Assembly: GCA_021648365.1 (NCBI GenBank)
Contig: JAKISY010000006.1
Span: forward strand, 26,486-90,485
From: Verrucomicrobiales bacterium
GTDB lineage: Bacteria > Verrucomicrobiota > Verrucomicrobiia > Verrucomicrobiales > DEV007
DNA: 64,000 bases
Direction: 5' to 3'
A program made the translations under genes and the position numbers. Numbering within the stretch: position 1 is the first letter of the stretch; each line of letters opens with the position of its first letter. Shown here in pieces: positions 42,354 to 51,308 of the stretch. The notes under the pieces are model-generated. The model searched no databases. It was given only the letters and a program-made list of their open reading frames with translations, and was not told the origin of the DNA.

Positions 42354-43631
42354 ATGTCCAGCTACCAAAAATCCGCTTTTGGAGAACAAATCACCGGACA
42401 ATCCGGCATCCGTGAACTGATGCTCGATCTAGGGGAAGCCCGCGCTATGGCGGGCGACGATGCTATCATGATGGGTGGCGGCAACCCCGCCCACATCCCC
42501 GAAGTGCAACAACTCTGGCGTGAACGCCTGCAACAACTGATCGACCCACCAGCAGAGATCGATAGCATTCTGGCGGATTACGACGGTCCTGCTGGCAACC
42601 CCGCCTTTCTCAGAATCATTGCCGCTTTTTTTCAGCGCGAATTTGGCTGGCAGATCAGTGAAAAAAATGTCGCCATCACCAATGGTGGGCAAACAGCTTT
42701 TTTCTTTCTCAATAACCTACTAGCCGGACGGCGAAAGGATGGCAAACAAGCGCACATCTTGCTCCCCTTGATGCCCGAATACATCGGTTACGCAGACCAA
42801 GGCATCCAAGCCGACCTCTTCGTCGCTAATCGCCCCAAAATCGAACTCATCGGCGAACATCAATTCAAATACCACATCGATTTTGATACCCTCGAGATCA
42901 CCGATCAAACCGCAGCAGTCTGCGTATCTCGCCCCACCAATCCCAGTAGCAACGTATTGACCAACGACGAAATAGCGAAACTCTCACAACTAACTCGCGA
43001 AGCCGGCATCCCGCTAATCATCGACAACGCCTACGGCGCCCCCTTCCCCGGCGTGATCTTCACCGACGTCGATCCGCTCTGGGACGAGCATATCATTCTC
43101 ACCCTCAGCTTATCCAAACTCGGACTACCAGGCACCCGCACTGGTATCGTCATCGCCCAATCCGACATCATCGAAGACCTCAGCTCGATGACTGCCATCA
43201 TCGGACTCGCCAATAACAACCTCGGTCAAGCTATCGTAAAACCGATGATCGAAAGCGGTGAGATTCTTAACATCAGCAGCCAACTGATCCGCCCTTATTA
43301 CCAACAAAAATCCCAACATGCACAGCAACTTCTCAACCAATACCTGCCCGACGAACTACCATGGCGATCACACAAAAGCGAAGGCGCCTTTTTCCTCTGG
43401 ATCTGGTTCGAAAACCTCCCCATCACCAGCAAAGAACTCTACCGACGCCTAAAAGAACGCAAAGTTTTCATCATCCCCGGAGAGTATTTTTTCTTCGGAT
43501 TAGAAACTGAAAACTGGCCCCACAACCACGAGTGCATCCGTCTATCCTTTACCCAACCTGCCGAGGTGCTAGAAAAAGGAATGCAAATCCTCAGCGAAGA
43601 AATCCAACGAGCTTATGAAAAAAGCTGCTAA
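42354..43631 (+). CDS. avtA: Valine-pyruvate aminotransferase (AvtA)
   Basis: A 425-residue fold-type I aminotransferase. The PLP Lys is in TLSLSKLGLPGTRTGIV, and the substrate-binding sequence MMGGGNPAHIPEVQQLWRER is the distinctive start of the AvtA family. It swaps amino groups between valine or alanine and pyruvate-type keto acids. It overlaps the next gene by 17 bp. In the sulfoglycolysis hypothesis, a keto-acid aminotransferase of this type could also aminate sulfopyruvate to cysteate, but this is speculation, since three unrelated genes separate it from the operon. Confidence 0.93.
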   Translation: MSSYQKSAFGEQITGQSGIRELMLDLGEARAMAGDDAIMMGGGNPAHIPEVQQLWRERLQQLIDPPAEIDSILADYDGPAGNPAFLRIIAAFFQREFGWQISEKNVAITNGGQTAFFFLNNLLAGRRKDGKQAHILLPLMPEYIGYADQGIQADLFVANRPKIELIGEHQFKYHIDFDTLEITDQTAAVCVSRPTNPSSNVLTNDEIAKLSQLTREAGIPLIIDNAYGAPFPGVIFTDVDPLWDEHIILTLSLSKLGLPGTRTGIVIAQSDIIEDLSSMTAIIGLANNNLGQAIVKPMIESGEILNISSQLIRPYYQQKSQHAQQLLNQYLPDELPWRSHKSEGAFFLWIWFENLPITSKELYRRLKERKVFIIPGEYFFFGLETENWPHNHECIRLSFTQPAEVLEKGMQILSEEIQRAYEKSC

Positions 43632-44046
43632 TTATTTCACTCGCCTGATCCTACTCGCAGTCCTCGCTGCTGGTCTAGTCCTTATCCTTCGCCCCGCGCG
43701 CGATCAAGTCCGATTGGAACAACTGAGTAAACAAACCCTACTGATACTACAAACGTCTCTGCAAAACTACCACGTCGAAGAAGAAGCCTATCCACCGCAA
43801 AGCCCAATGAGCGGAGCACAGCTCATCCGTTTTTTGATAGCAGATAAACACCTGCCCAAGCCCCCACTTAATCCTGTCACGTTGCAGCCTTACGATCTTA
43901 GTGAGCAGCGTCAAACCGACCGCATCGTTTACACCACCGACGAACTAGCAGAAACCTATTCATTGCAAATCCTCCAAGCCAACTCGCAGCAAAGCTTATG
44001 GATCGTCGATAGCACCGAACATCAATCTTTGGAAACTGCGGACTAA
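43615..44046 (+). CDS. Small single-pass membrane protein, pseudopilin-like
   Basis: A 143-residue protein starting inside the end of avtA. One N-terminal hydrophobic helix (YFTRLILLAVLAAGLVLIL) is followed by a helical tail and a small soluble part containing QTLLILQTSLQNYHVEEEAY and PPLNPVTLQPYD. The layout, a hydrophobic helix, an amphipathic helix and a small C-terminal lobe, resembles type II secretion pseudopilins, but no prepilin peptidase motif (G before F/M-x4-E) is visible. Function unknown; the overlap implies translational coupling with avtA. Confidence 0.6.
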   Translation: MKKAANYFTRLILLAVLAAGLVLILRPARDQVRLEQLSKQTLLILQTSLQNYHVEEEAYPPQSPMSGAQLIRFLIADKHLPKPPLNPVTLQPYDLSEQRQTDRIVYTTDELAETYSLQILQANSQQSLWIVDSTEHQSLETAD

Positions 44047-44053
44047 GCCCCCG

Positions 44054-44449
44054 TCACGCCATATCCGAGACCGCGCCACGCGCCCTGCCGCTGAACAGTT
44101 GCCACGCACCTGTTAGCAATCGAGAAAAGCCTAAGAGTGCCAGCATCACAGCTACATCCAACCACCAATCAAGAATATTCGTGATCCCAAAGAAAGCCCC
44201 AACTATTGGAGCAGCGCCTACTACCAACATCAGACCTCCTGTGAGTATCATCCGCAGACCGCTCTTGCGGACTTCCAGATAACGCTCTGCAAGAGACGAT
44301 TTGACCAGCGCCTCCGCCTGCCCCTCCGTCAATCCTTGTTTTCCCAGCCACTCCGTCACCTGCTCAGCTGATTCCCCCCAAATGATACGAGCGTGCGCTT
44401 CATCATGCAGCGTCACAAAAAGGTTGCCCTGTACATTATCTATCGACAT
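44054..44449 (-). CDS. Small two-helix membrane protein of unknown function
   Basis: A 131-residue protein. Residues about 66-88 and 92-112 are hydrophobic (LRMILTGGLMLVVGAAPIVG and WLDVAVMLALLGFSRLLTGA). The N-terminal soluble part (DNVQGNLFVTLHDEAHARII) has no family features that I can name. It lies 8 bp from the convergent pseudopilin-like gene. Coding potential is plausible but the function is unknown. Confidence 0.6.
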   Translation of the reverse strand: MSIDNVQGNLFVTLHDEAHARIIWGESAEQVTEWLGKQGLTEGQAEALVKSSLAERYLEVRKSGLRMILTGGLMLVVGAAPIVGAFFGITNILDWWLDVAVMLALLGFSRLLTGAWQLFSGRARGAVSDMA

Positions 44450-44491
44450 GCAGTAACCATTAAAGGTTTTAGCGTCACTGAAGATTACAAA

Positions 44492-45058
44492 CTAACTCCC
44501 TTTTTGTGATTTTCTCTCCTTCGCTTTAGCTTCGGCTTCACGTTTTTTAAGTTTAGCCAAACGCTTCTTTAATTTTTTATTCAAAGCTGGCCAATACTCC
44601 TCACCAGCGATGAATCCCACGCAACTATCGGTACCACAACGACAAGGATGATCATCATAGTTTTCCAGATCAAAGCCGTAGTTGAATCCCAACTCTTCCC
44701 CTTTAGCAATATCACGCAAAGCCACAATCCAGATTTTTCCGCGAATCACCTGAGCTTCACAATTCGGATCACAAGTATGATTGATCAAACGTGCATCATT
44801 CCACGGCACATCGCCATCGATGTCGTGACGCTTGTTCAGAATGAATAAATAAACTGCCGCGTCCCCCGTTTTTTGCGCCTTCTCAAACTGAGCCCAACCA
44901 CGCCGATCAGATTCTTTTTTGGTGATCTTTTCTCCCAAATACTCCAGAATCCGCTGACCCTCGGGTACGTCTTTAAGCGCAAAAACACCATTACCATGCA
45001 CTTTTGACCTACGTATTTTATGCCAAACAGGCAATGCTTCTGATTCTTTTTTCATCAC
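44492..45058 (-). CDS. SET-domain protein lysine methyltransferase
   Basis: A 188-residue protein. The SET core is intact: SKVHGNGVFALKDVPEGQRI near the N-terminus, RLINHTCDPNCEAQV, the SAM-contacting NH motif, and GEELGFNYGFDLENY, followed by a post-SET Cys cluster (CRCGTDSCVGF). A Lys-rich coiled C-terminus ends it. Eukaryote-type SET domains with a post-SET cluster occur in several bacteria, including PVC members, and methylate unknown proteins. A Lys/Ala-rich H1-like protein at 58875-59150 is a possible target, an idea only. Confidence 0.9.
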   Translation of the reverse strand: MMKKESEALPVWHKIRRSKVHGNGVFALKDVPEGQRILEYLGEKITKKESDRRGWAQFEKAQKTGDAAVYLFILNKRHDIDGDVPWNDARLINHTCDPNCEAQVIRGKIWIVALRDIAKGEELGFNYGFDLENYDDHPCRCGTDSCVGFIAGEEYWPALNKKLKKRLAKLKKREAEAKAKERKSQKGS

Positions 45059-45232
45059 GAGATTCTGTGTAGCGGGACTTTCTCCTGCAAATTCCTTGCT
45101 AGCATCTCAATACACCGAAAAAAATCAATCAAAACCCTCAATTTAGAAAAGTCAGCAAAAACACACAAAAGCTTGCATTATTATTTTAGATATCTTAACC
45201 TTTCGAATATTCACGTCTACCCATTGATATCC

Positions 45233-45655
45233 ATGAAGAAATCATTCATCATTCGCGGCCTATCCTTCAGCGCACTCGCCCTGCTCTCCGTTTCTTGTAT
45301 CACCAAGGATGGCGGCTCGGATCCTTACTCAAACAGCAATCCCTACTATGGCCCACAAGGCGCTTATGGCGATAACACAGCAGCAGCGCCCGTCGCTGAT
45401 TCTAGCGGCTACGTCGCTCCTGCGCCTGCGGAAAACAGCTACTCTGCACCGCCCTCTCCTTATCAAGCGCCAGCTAGCAATAACTACAGCGCTCCTAGTA
45501 ATAGCGGTGGTGGTTCTAAGTCCCACACAGTGGTTCGGGGCGACACTCTCTACAGCCTAGCCCGTCGTTACGGAACCTCGGTCAATACTATCAAAAACAC
45601 CAACGGACTGAACTCCAATCTGATCCGTCTTGGACAAAATCTACGCATCCCATAG
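45233..45655 (+). CDS. LysM-domain lipoprotein
   Basis: A 140-residue protein from the ATG at 45233. The leader has a lipobox (LALLSVSCITKDGG). A Pro/Ser/Tyr/Ala-rich linker (residues about 35-90) precedes one LysM domain: HTVVRGDTLYSLARRYGTSV and LRIP at the end. It would bind peptidoglycan from the outer membrane side. A terminator follows at 45678-45718. Confidence 0.9.
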   Translation: MKKSFIIRGLSFSALALLSVSCITKDGGSDPYSNSNPYYGPQGAYGDNTAAAPVADSSGYVAPAPAENSYSAPPSPYQAPASNNYSAPSNSGGGSKSHTVVRGDTLYSLARRYGTSVNTIKNTNGLNSNLIRLGQNLRIP

Positions 45656-45677
45656 CCAAAAGCAAGCTCCACTTTAT

Positions 45678-45718
45678 CCCTCGTCACACCATCTCGGTGG
45701 TGACGGGGGATTTTTTTT
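45678..45718 (+). terminator. Rho-independent terminator of the LysM gene
   Basis: A stem of CCCTCGTCACACC against GGTGGTGACGGGG closes on a short loop and is followed by GATTTTTTTT. The hairpin begins 22 bp after the LysM stop. The last codons of the convergent eboD gene lie inside the same sequence. Confidence 0.75.
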
Positions 45719-46895
45719 GCCCACCACTACAGCTCGTCGAGTGCCTGCTTGCGCGTTTTTTCAAATCAGATAAAGCCTCCGCCACAGCATCCAACTCCAT
45801 GTTGTGAACCTCAATTTTTTCACCGATAGCAGGCACTAATGTGATCGTAAGCTCCCCGCCTAAGTGTTCCCGGAATTCTTCGATGCCTCGCAAAATCAAC
45901 CACTCCCCTTGCTCATTGTTTGCTTCGAGAAAATCCGACCACAGATCAAAACCCAAACCTTCAATCAAATCGATGATTCGCTCCGCGATCGCCTGATCCA
46001 AAATCCCCACCTTCACCGAATACAACAAATCCACCGCCATCCCAATCGCCACCGCTTCGCCATGACTCACGGCAAACTTCGACAACTGTTCCAATTTGTG
46101 CGCCACCCAGTGACCAAAATCCAAAGGCCTTGCTGAGCCATACTCAAACGGATCCCCTCCCGTTACAATATGCTCGACATGCAACTCCGCACTGCGAACA
46201 ATCGCCATCTCCAACGCCGCCGGTTGCAGGCTAGCTAAAGCCTCGCGGTTAGACTCGAGTCGTTGATAAAATTCGCCATCGCGAATCAAAGCGACTTTGA
46301 CCGCCTCAATGATACCATCTCGACGGCCCCTTTCTGATAAAGAAGACAAAAAATCGAAATCATTGATCACCACATGAGGTACACAAAAAGTCCCTACCCA
46401 ATTTTTTTTACCAAAATGATTCACCCCATTTTTCACCCCCACTCCGCCATCCCCCTGGCTCAAAGTCGTCGTAGGCACCCGCACCAATCGCACCCCACGA
46501 TGCGCCGTCGCTGCAGCAAACCCCACCATATCCAAAAAAGCTCCTCCGCCCACGGCTACCACATACGAATGGCGACACAGTGCCTGCCGATTGATCTCAT
46601 CCCATACCGACTCCACCAGCCTCCATTCATTTTTGCAAACCTCGCCACCTGGCAAAACCACTGGTCGTGCAACCAAGTCAATGCTCTCTGCATGCGCTTG
46701 CGCATAGGACTCAATCTGATCGAGCAAAAACTCGTCTTTACGCAGCAGACCTTCATCGATAAAAACTAAAATCCGGCTGCGCTTTTTTACACCATCAGCT
46801 AATTCCTCACGCAAAATCGGATTATCAACAGCAAACAACCCGTGGGTAAAAACCACGCGGTGCCGGTAATCCATCTGGATAGTTCTTTCAATCAT
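45684..46895 (-). CDS. eboD: 3-dehydroquinate-synthase-like protein EboD
   Basis: A 403-residue protein. NAD and metal motifs of dehydroquinate-synthase-type enzymes are present: VVAVGGGAFLDMVGFAAATA, TTTLSQGDGGVGVKNGVNHF, and the later FGHWVAHKLEQLSKFAVSHG, which supplies two metal His. It acts in the ebo cluster, which in cyanobacteria and other bacteria is tied to export or modification of secondary metabolites; the exact reaction is unresolved. Downstream neighbours are the LysM gene (convergent) and a terminator that overlaps its C-terminal tail. The C-terminus after residue 385 (RASRHSTSC) looks like an extension of normal length. Confidence 0.88.
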   Translation of the reverse strand: MIERTIQMDYRHRVVFTHGLFAVDNPILREELADGVKKRSRILVFIDEGLLRKDEFLLDQIESYAQAHAESIDLVARPVVLPGGEVCKNEWRLVESVWDEINRQALCRHSYVVAVGGGAFLDMVGFAAATAHRGVRLVRVPTTTLSQGDGGVGVKNGVNHFGKKNWVGTFCVPHVVINDFDFLSSLSERGRRDGIIEAVKVALIRDGEFYQRLESNREALASLQPAALEMAIVRSAELHVEHIVTGGDPFEYGSARPLDFGHWVAHKLEQLSKFAVSHGEAVAIGMAVDLLYSVKVGILDQAIAERIIDLIEGLGFDLWSDFLEANNEQGEWLILRGIEEFREHLGGELTITLVPAIGEKIEVHNMELDAVAEALSDLKKRASRHSTSCSGGQKKSPVTTEMV

Positions 46896-47021
46896 TGGTT
46901 TGATTCAGGGGCAAAAAAGAAACTTCGCCCGAGATGGTGCCAGCGTCAAGAAACTCACGCTATCAAGTTGCCGGAATCCACCGCTGAGCCAAAACCGTCA
47001 AACCCAGCCATACCCCACCCA

Positions 47022-47843
47022 TCAACCAAAAGATCGAACCAAACGGAAAAAACTATCAATCACCAAAACTATCAAATCCACCAAAATAATCCCCGCCAAC
47101 AACGCACTGACAAACTTCCCTATACGATCAGCTCGAGGCGAACGCAGTTGCCAAAAGGCATAGACCAACCACAAGGCAAACACCGCCAAGGCTAAAAACA
47201 CACTATCTTCGCCACCCGCTATCACCTTGACTAGCAGTCCTATCAAAAGCGGCGCTCCCAATAACAACTTAGCCAACCAAGAAGCCCCACCACCCACACT
47301 CTCTCCTCGCGCCGCCAAGCTAATCCCCACAATGTAAGCAAACAACCCACCCGCAAATAAACACACTTGTAAGGAAGGTCGCCCTCCAACCCCCATAGCT
47401 GCCGAAGCCGCCACCACATACACCATGAAACGACAAGCTCCCATCGCCAACACCGCCCCCTTCCAGCGCTTGTGACTCCAATCGTAAATTACAATCACAG
47501 CTACCAATGCCACCAAATAATACCACAGTGCCGCGGTGAGCATCACGATCATCACCCCTCCTGCCACCATCTGCCCCCAGCCTAAAACCCACACCGCACG
47601 CTCCGAAATCAAGCCCGCCGGCACCGGACGCTCGGGTGCATGTTGTTGATCCCACTTCACATCAAAAGCATCATTCAACGTCATCCCCCCGACATAGAGC
47701 AAACTCACCCCCGCCATCATCCACCACAACGCTCCACTCCAATCACCACCCGCCAAAAACCAAGCCGCCAGCACATTAGTCCACACCGTCGCCAGATTCG
47801 ACATCCGCCCTAGCACCAAAACCGTTCGTAAATGTCTCAACAT
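47022..47843 (-). CDS. eboC: UbiA-family prenyltransferase EboC
   Basis: About 273 residues, an integral membrane prenyltransferase. The first Asp-rich motif is NDAFDVKWDQQHAPERPVPA and several hydrophobic helices follow. The start is ATG at 47843, one base after the TGA of eboE. Prenyl donors and acceptors of EboC are not established; the name follows the ebo gene order. It is separated from eboD by 126 bp. Confidence 0.88.
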   Translation of the reverse strand: MLRHLRTVLVLGRMSNLATVWTNVLAAWFLAGGDWSGALWWMMAGVSLLYVGGMTLNDAFDVKWDQQHAPERPVPAGLISERAVWVLGWGQMVAGGVMIVMLTAALWYYLVALVAVIVIYDWSHKRWKGAVLAMGACRFMVYVVAASAAMGVGGRPSLQVCLFAGGLFAYIVGISLAARGESVGGGASWLAKLLLGAPLLIGLLVKVIAGGEDSVFLALAVFALWLVYAFWQLRSPRADRIGKFVSALLAGIILVDLIVLVIDSFFRLVRSFG

Positions 47844-47844
47844 A

Positions 47845-49044
47845 TCACGCCAATTTGACACGAGCAAAGGCCTGCAAGCACCACTGATATTCCTTCACGA
47901 TCTGATCCACCACATCACCCGCCCGCATCGCCTCCGGCATCACCGCCCAAGTGTAGGTCTCTATTTCAAAATGCGAACACAAAGCAGGATCATCCGCCAA
48001 TACCTGCATCGTCGCCAAAAGGTGCTCTCGCGTATCCCCAAACAAGCCTTCCGGCTCAGCATGCAGCGGCACATGAAAATGCACCCGCCATTCATCGCCT
48101 ACCACCGCTCCGTCCGCTTCCGCAAAAGCCAAGGCATCCGGCAAATCTCGAAAACGTCGCACCACCTCATCCCCCACCCGCACCACCACCTGATGCAGAT
48201 AAACATCCTCTTCAAAAGCCTTGAGCTTCTCCCTCGCCTCCGCACTCGGCACCAGACGCAAGGCAGAACTCAAGTGGATCTTACTGATCCGAATCCCCGC
48301 CGCCTTTAAACGCCCCAGAGCCTCACCCGCCTGCTCATATTCCACCGCCAAGTGACACGTATCGTAATTCACCCCAATATTATTTAGAACCTCATCCACA
48401 TCGTCCCCAGCCGCCTGCGCCGCGATTTTTAGCCGCTCAAAAAAGCTCACCGTCTCAGCAGTCGTTTCAAAATACCCCAGCGGCTCCGGTTCCAGTCCCA
48501 GATGGAGATCTTGCCCCGTTCGCTCTCGCAGCACTTGAATATGACGATGACATTTCAACAGGTTCTCCACCATCTGTCCCGCCTGCAACTCCTCATCTAC
48601 GACAAACTCTTTAAACGAACCCGGCAGCGTACTAACGCTACCAGACATCCCAGCAGGCAACAGTTCACTCAAAATATCAAACAACAAACAGGTATAAACC
48701 AGTCTCTCCTGCGTCGTCCAGTCAGGACGATACACCTGCTCCTTCACCCGCTGACCATGAAAGGTGCCATACGGAAACCCATTGATCGTATAAACATAAC
48801 AGCCATGATCCTGCAACCACTGGCGAAAGCGCGACAACTCTCCATCAGTAGAGATCAACTCCCCAGCCGCCTCCGCACTCAAGCGCAACCCAATACCGTA
48901 CTGCTCATCCGGGCACACCTGCCGCTTCACCCGCAAAGTGTATTCCTTCAAAGTCGCAAATGTTTCCCCCCAAGACTCCCCGCGGTGAATATTGGTGCAA
49001 TAAGCCAGCTGCATTCCATGAGCAATTTCCATAGCCCCCACCAT
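47845..49044 (-). CDS. eboE: Sugar-phosphate-isomerase-type TIM-barrel protein EboE
   Basis: About 399 residues from the ATG at 49044 (49032 is equally possible); the frame continues upstream but those residues look non-coding. The N-terminal signature AYCTNIHRGESWGETFATL and the barrel pieces GIGLRLSAEAAGELISTDGE, LGLEPEPLGYFETTAETVSF and VNYDTCHLAVEYEQAGEALG match the EboE family, AP-endonuclease-2-like barrels. Divergent from the transposase gene, with about 120 bp between. It heads the E-C-D operon. Confidence 0.87.
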   Translation of the reverse strand: MVGAMEIAHGMQLAYCTNIHRGESWGETFATLKEYTLRVKRQVCPDEQYGIGLRLSAEAAGELISTDGELSRFRQWLQDHGCYVYTINGFPYGTFHGQRVKEQVYRPDWTTQERLVYTCLLFDILSELLPAGMSGSVSTLPGSFKEFVVDEELQAGQMVENLLKCHRHIQVLRERTGQDLHLGLEPEPLGYFETTAETVSFFERLKIAAQAAGDDVDEVLNNIGVNYDTCHLAVEYEQAGEALGRLKAAGIRISKIHLSSALRLVPSAEAREKLKAFEEDVYLHQVVVRVGDEVVRRFRDLPDALAFAEADGAVVGDEWRVHFHVPLHAEPEGLFGDTREHLLATMQVLADDPALCSHFEIETYTWAVMPEAMRAGDVVDQIVKEYQWCLQAFARVKLA

Positions 49045-49165
49045 CGCACGCCCACCGCCCCGGTAAACCCAAAATTCCACAAAACATGGGGCGACTCCCT
49101 TTATTAAATAAATGTTGCGACACATCTTCGTTTTTGATAGGATCGACAAAATTAAAAAAACTATC

Positions 49166-50233
49166 ATGAGAAAAATTCGTAAATTTTTGCTGGGACCTAC
49201 GGGGCAGACCAATTACTACCATGTGGTAAGTCGCACGACGGGGCGAGATATTCTGTTTGAGGATGATGAAAAAGAGGTTTTCTGCGACTTGTTAATGAGA
49301 CAGCTAAAATTCAGTGGGCTACGAGCGCTGGCTTGGTGCTTCATGGGGAACCACTTCCACCTCTTGCTCGAAGTGCCTGACAAGGAAGCTGCTTTACAGA
49401 ACTGGACGCAAGGGGATTTCATCAAGCGTCTGCATCTTTTGAAAGAGGAATGGTCTAGTAAACTGCTGCTAGATGAGGTGATTTTGCTACAAGGAAATGG
49501 TGGCACCGAACGCATCCAGGAGATTGCAGATTCAGTAAAAGCTCGGCTGTTCGATTTGTCGATGTTCATGAAAGAGCTCAAACTGAAAATGACGCTGGCT
49601 TATAACAAAATACACGGACGCAAAGGCACGCTTTGGGAGGGACCCTTCAAGAGTGTTCTACTCCAAGGTGCTGAACAAGGTGAAAGCAGTGATGCTCTGC
49701 GCATGGTAGCCGCTTATATAGATCTGAACCCCATTCGAGCAGGTCTGGCAAAAGAACCCGAAGCCTATCGCTGGTGTTCCTACGCAGCAGCAGTGGCAGG
49801 TGTTCGCACGGCCCGACAAGGTTTGTGTTTTGCTGTAACGGGCAAAACCAAAATAACGTGGAAAAAAGTGCTGCAAGAATACCGCTGCCTTTTGTATTCA
49901 AAAGGAGAAAAAGTAGTCGCCGAAACCAGCGGATGCGAGATGGACACAGCGTCGAAAGGCAAAGCTGGCTTCAGCGACTCACAAATCCAAAAAGTGCTGA
50001 GCGCAGGTGGTAGACTCCCGCTGGCAGTAGCTTTACGCTGCCGAGTCAGGTATTTCTCTGATGGCGCCGTGCTTGGAAACCAAAACTTCGTCGATGATTT
50101 TTTTGTACAAAAAAAAGAATACTTCGGAAAAAACAGAGACACTGGAGCGCGAAAACTGAGTGGTGCTGAATGGGGTGACTTGCGCGTTTTGCGTGATTTA
50201 AAAAAATCCCCCATCCACCTGAAGACTGACTAA
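49166..50233 (+). CDS. REP-associated tyrosine transposase (Y1, HUH type)
   Basis: About 355 residues from the ATG at 49166 (an earlier ATG at 49112 is in frame). The HUH motif is GNHFHLLLEVPD (His63-x-His65), and the catalytic Tyr is the one in LAYNKIHGRKGTLWEGPFKS. AAYIDLNPIRAGLAKEPEAY is a further mark of this family (RAYT). These enzymes process single-stranded REP hairpins; the REP-like elements at 5071, 7560 and 23784 are the likely substrate class. No inverted repeats flank the gene, so it is a domesticated or single-copy type. Confidence 0.9.
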   Translation: MRKIRKFLLGPTGQTNYYHVVSRTTGRDILFEDDEKEVFCDLLMRQLKFSGLRALAWCFMGNHFHLLLEVPDKEAALQNWTQGDFIKRLHLLKEEWSSKLLLDEVILLQGNGGTERIQEIADSVKARLFDLSMFMKELKLKMTLAYNKIHGRKGTLWEGPFKSVLLQGAEQGESSDALRMVAAYIDLNPIRAGLAKEPEAYRWCSYAAAVAGVRTARQGLCFAVTGKTKITWKKVLQEYRCLLYSKGEKVVAETSGCEMDTASKGKAGFSDSQIQKVLSAGGRLPLAVALRCRVRYFSDGAVLGNQNFVDDFFVQKKEYFGKNRDTGARKLSGAEWGDLRVLRDLKKSPIHLKTD

Positions 50234-50242
50234 AGAGGTCGA

Positions 50243-51076
50243 TCACACCACTAAGCTGTGTTTTTCTGCATCCAAGCACTCTACAAATTGACTTGAGCAT
50301 GAACAAATCTCACGCAAACCCTCAATCGAATTTTCTGGAACCCCCTCCTCCATCAAGATCAAATCTGTAAATCCCCTTACCGAAGCCAAAATATTACGGA
50401 AATCGTGTCTCACTTCGCGATCGGCTAAATGAACACCACCCGACTCTTGTGCGTCAACGATCTCGTTCAAGCGACGATGCATCTGCTGCGAAGATTTTTC
50501 CACGAAATCAAACATCTCAGGCCCATCCTCACCAAATTGATCTGCCGAAGATTTCAAACCCTCCGCTAAAACCAAAATGCGCTCACTCAAAGCCAACAGC
50601 GCCTTCAAATTATCCTCCTCAGTATGATCTGCGCTAGCGCCATTCAAATAAGATTCACTCTCGTCTCGCTGCTTCACTCCCGTCCCACCCGTATCCACTA
50701 ACAAAGACTGCTCCCCTGGCAAACATTTCCTCAAAGCTTGAGCTAAATCCAATCGTTGCAATTTCCCGTCCAGCAAGCCACACAGTTCTCCAGATCCCCC
50801 CACTGCACCGTCGCTTGCCTCTTCCTCGTTACTCGTTGATATGCCCACAATCGGCATCGTCGCAGTCGCCTCATTCTGCCTCAACAAGCGCACCGCATCC
50901 CACGCATCTGGCATACTCAAATCTAGCAGAACCAAATCGAGATCATACTCACGACAAAACGCCACCGCCATCTCCCCACTCATCACGGAAACCGCCTTGA
51001 TGCCCAAATCACCCAAGTCCACCTCCAAATGGCACGCTCGCGAAGGATCCGCATCTGCTATCAAAATTCGATACAT
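50243..51076 (-). CDS. Response regulator with a lone histidine-kinase dimerisation helix
   Basis: A 277-residue protein. The receiver domain (residues 1-120) is complete: acidic Asp8 and Asp10, phospho-Asp52 in LVLLDLSMPD, Ser80 and Lys105. After a linker, residues about 150-277 form helices with an H-box-like REVRHDFRNILASVRGFTDL (His224), the dimerisation/phosphotransfer site of histidine kinases, but the gene ends before any N, D or G box of the ATPase domain. It may serve as a phosphorelay intermediate or a kinase-inhibiting dimer. The two-part reading is visible in sequence; the role is inferred. Confidence 0.78.
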   Translation of the reverse strand: MYRILIADADPSRACHLEVDLGDLGIKAVSVMSGEMAVAFCREYDLDLVLLDLSMPDAWDAVRLLRQNEATATMPIVGISTSNEEEASDGAVGGSGELCGLLDGKLQRLDLAQALRKCLPGEQSLLVDTGGTGVKQRDESESYLNGASADHTEEDNLKALLALSERILVLAEGLKSSADQFGEDGPEMFDFVEKSSQQMHRRLNEIVDAQESGGVHLADREVRHDFRNILASVRGFTDLILMEEGVPENSIEGLREICSCSSQFVECLDAEKHSLVV

Positions 51077-51308
51077 CTTTAAAATAATTCCAATTACCTA
51101 TAAATACCATAATTTCAATATATTTCTAGGAATTTATCTTACCTTTTAATACTGCAAACAGACGAGGGTAAGCCATCACACCGACACGGCTCTTTTAGAA
51201 AAGCATCACCCATGCGCATATCATACCAAAAATAACCAATGCTTTACTAGCTCACTGCAAGCACTTTGCAGTTAAGTTAAGCTCTGCATTTACCGCTGCC
51301 CGTTTATC

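Noticed and set aside
45173..45232. Upstream extension of the LysM lipoprotein
   Set aside because: The extra 20 residues precede a good lipoprotein leader at 45233; the ATG there fits the family and gives a normal signal peptide.
49166..50233. Insertion sequence with terminal inverted repeats
   Set aside because: HUH single-domain transposases of the REP type are not bounded by inverted repeats, and none was found near the gene.
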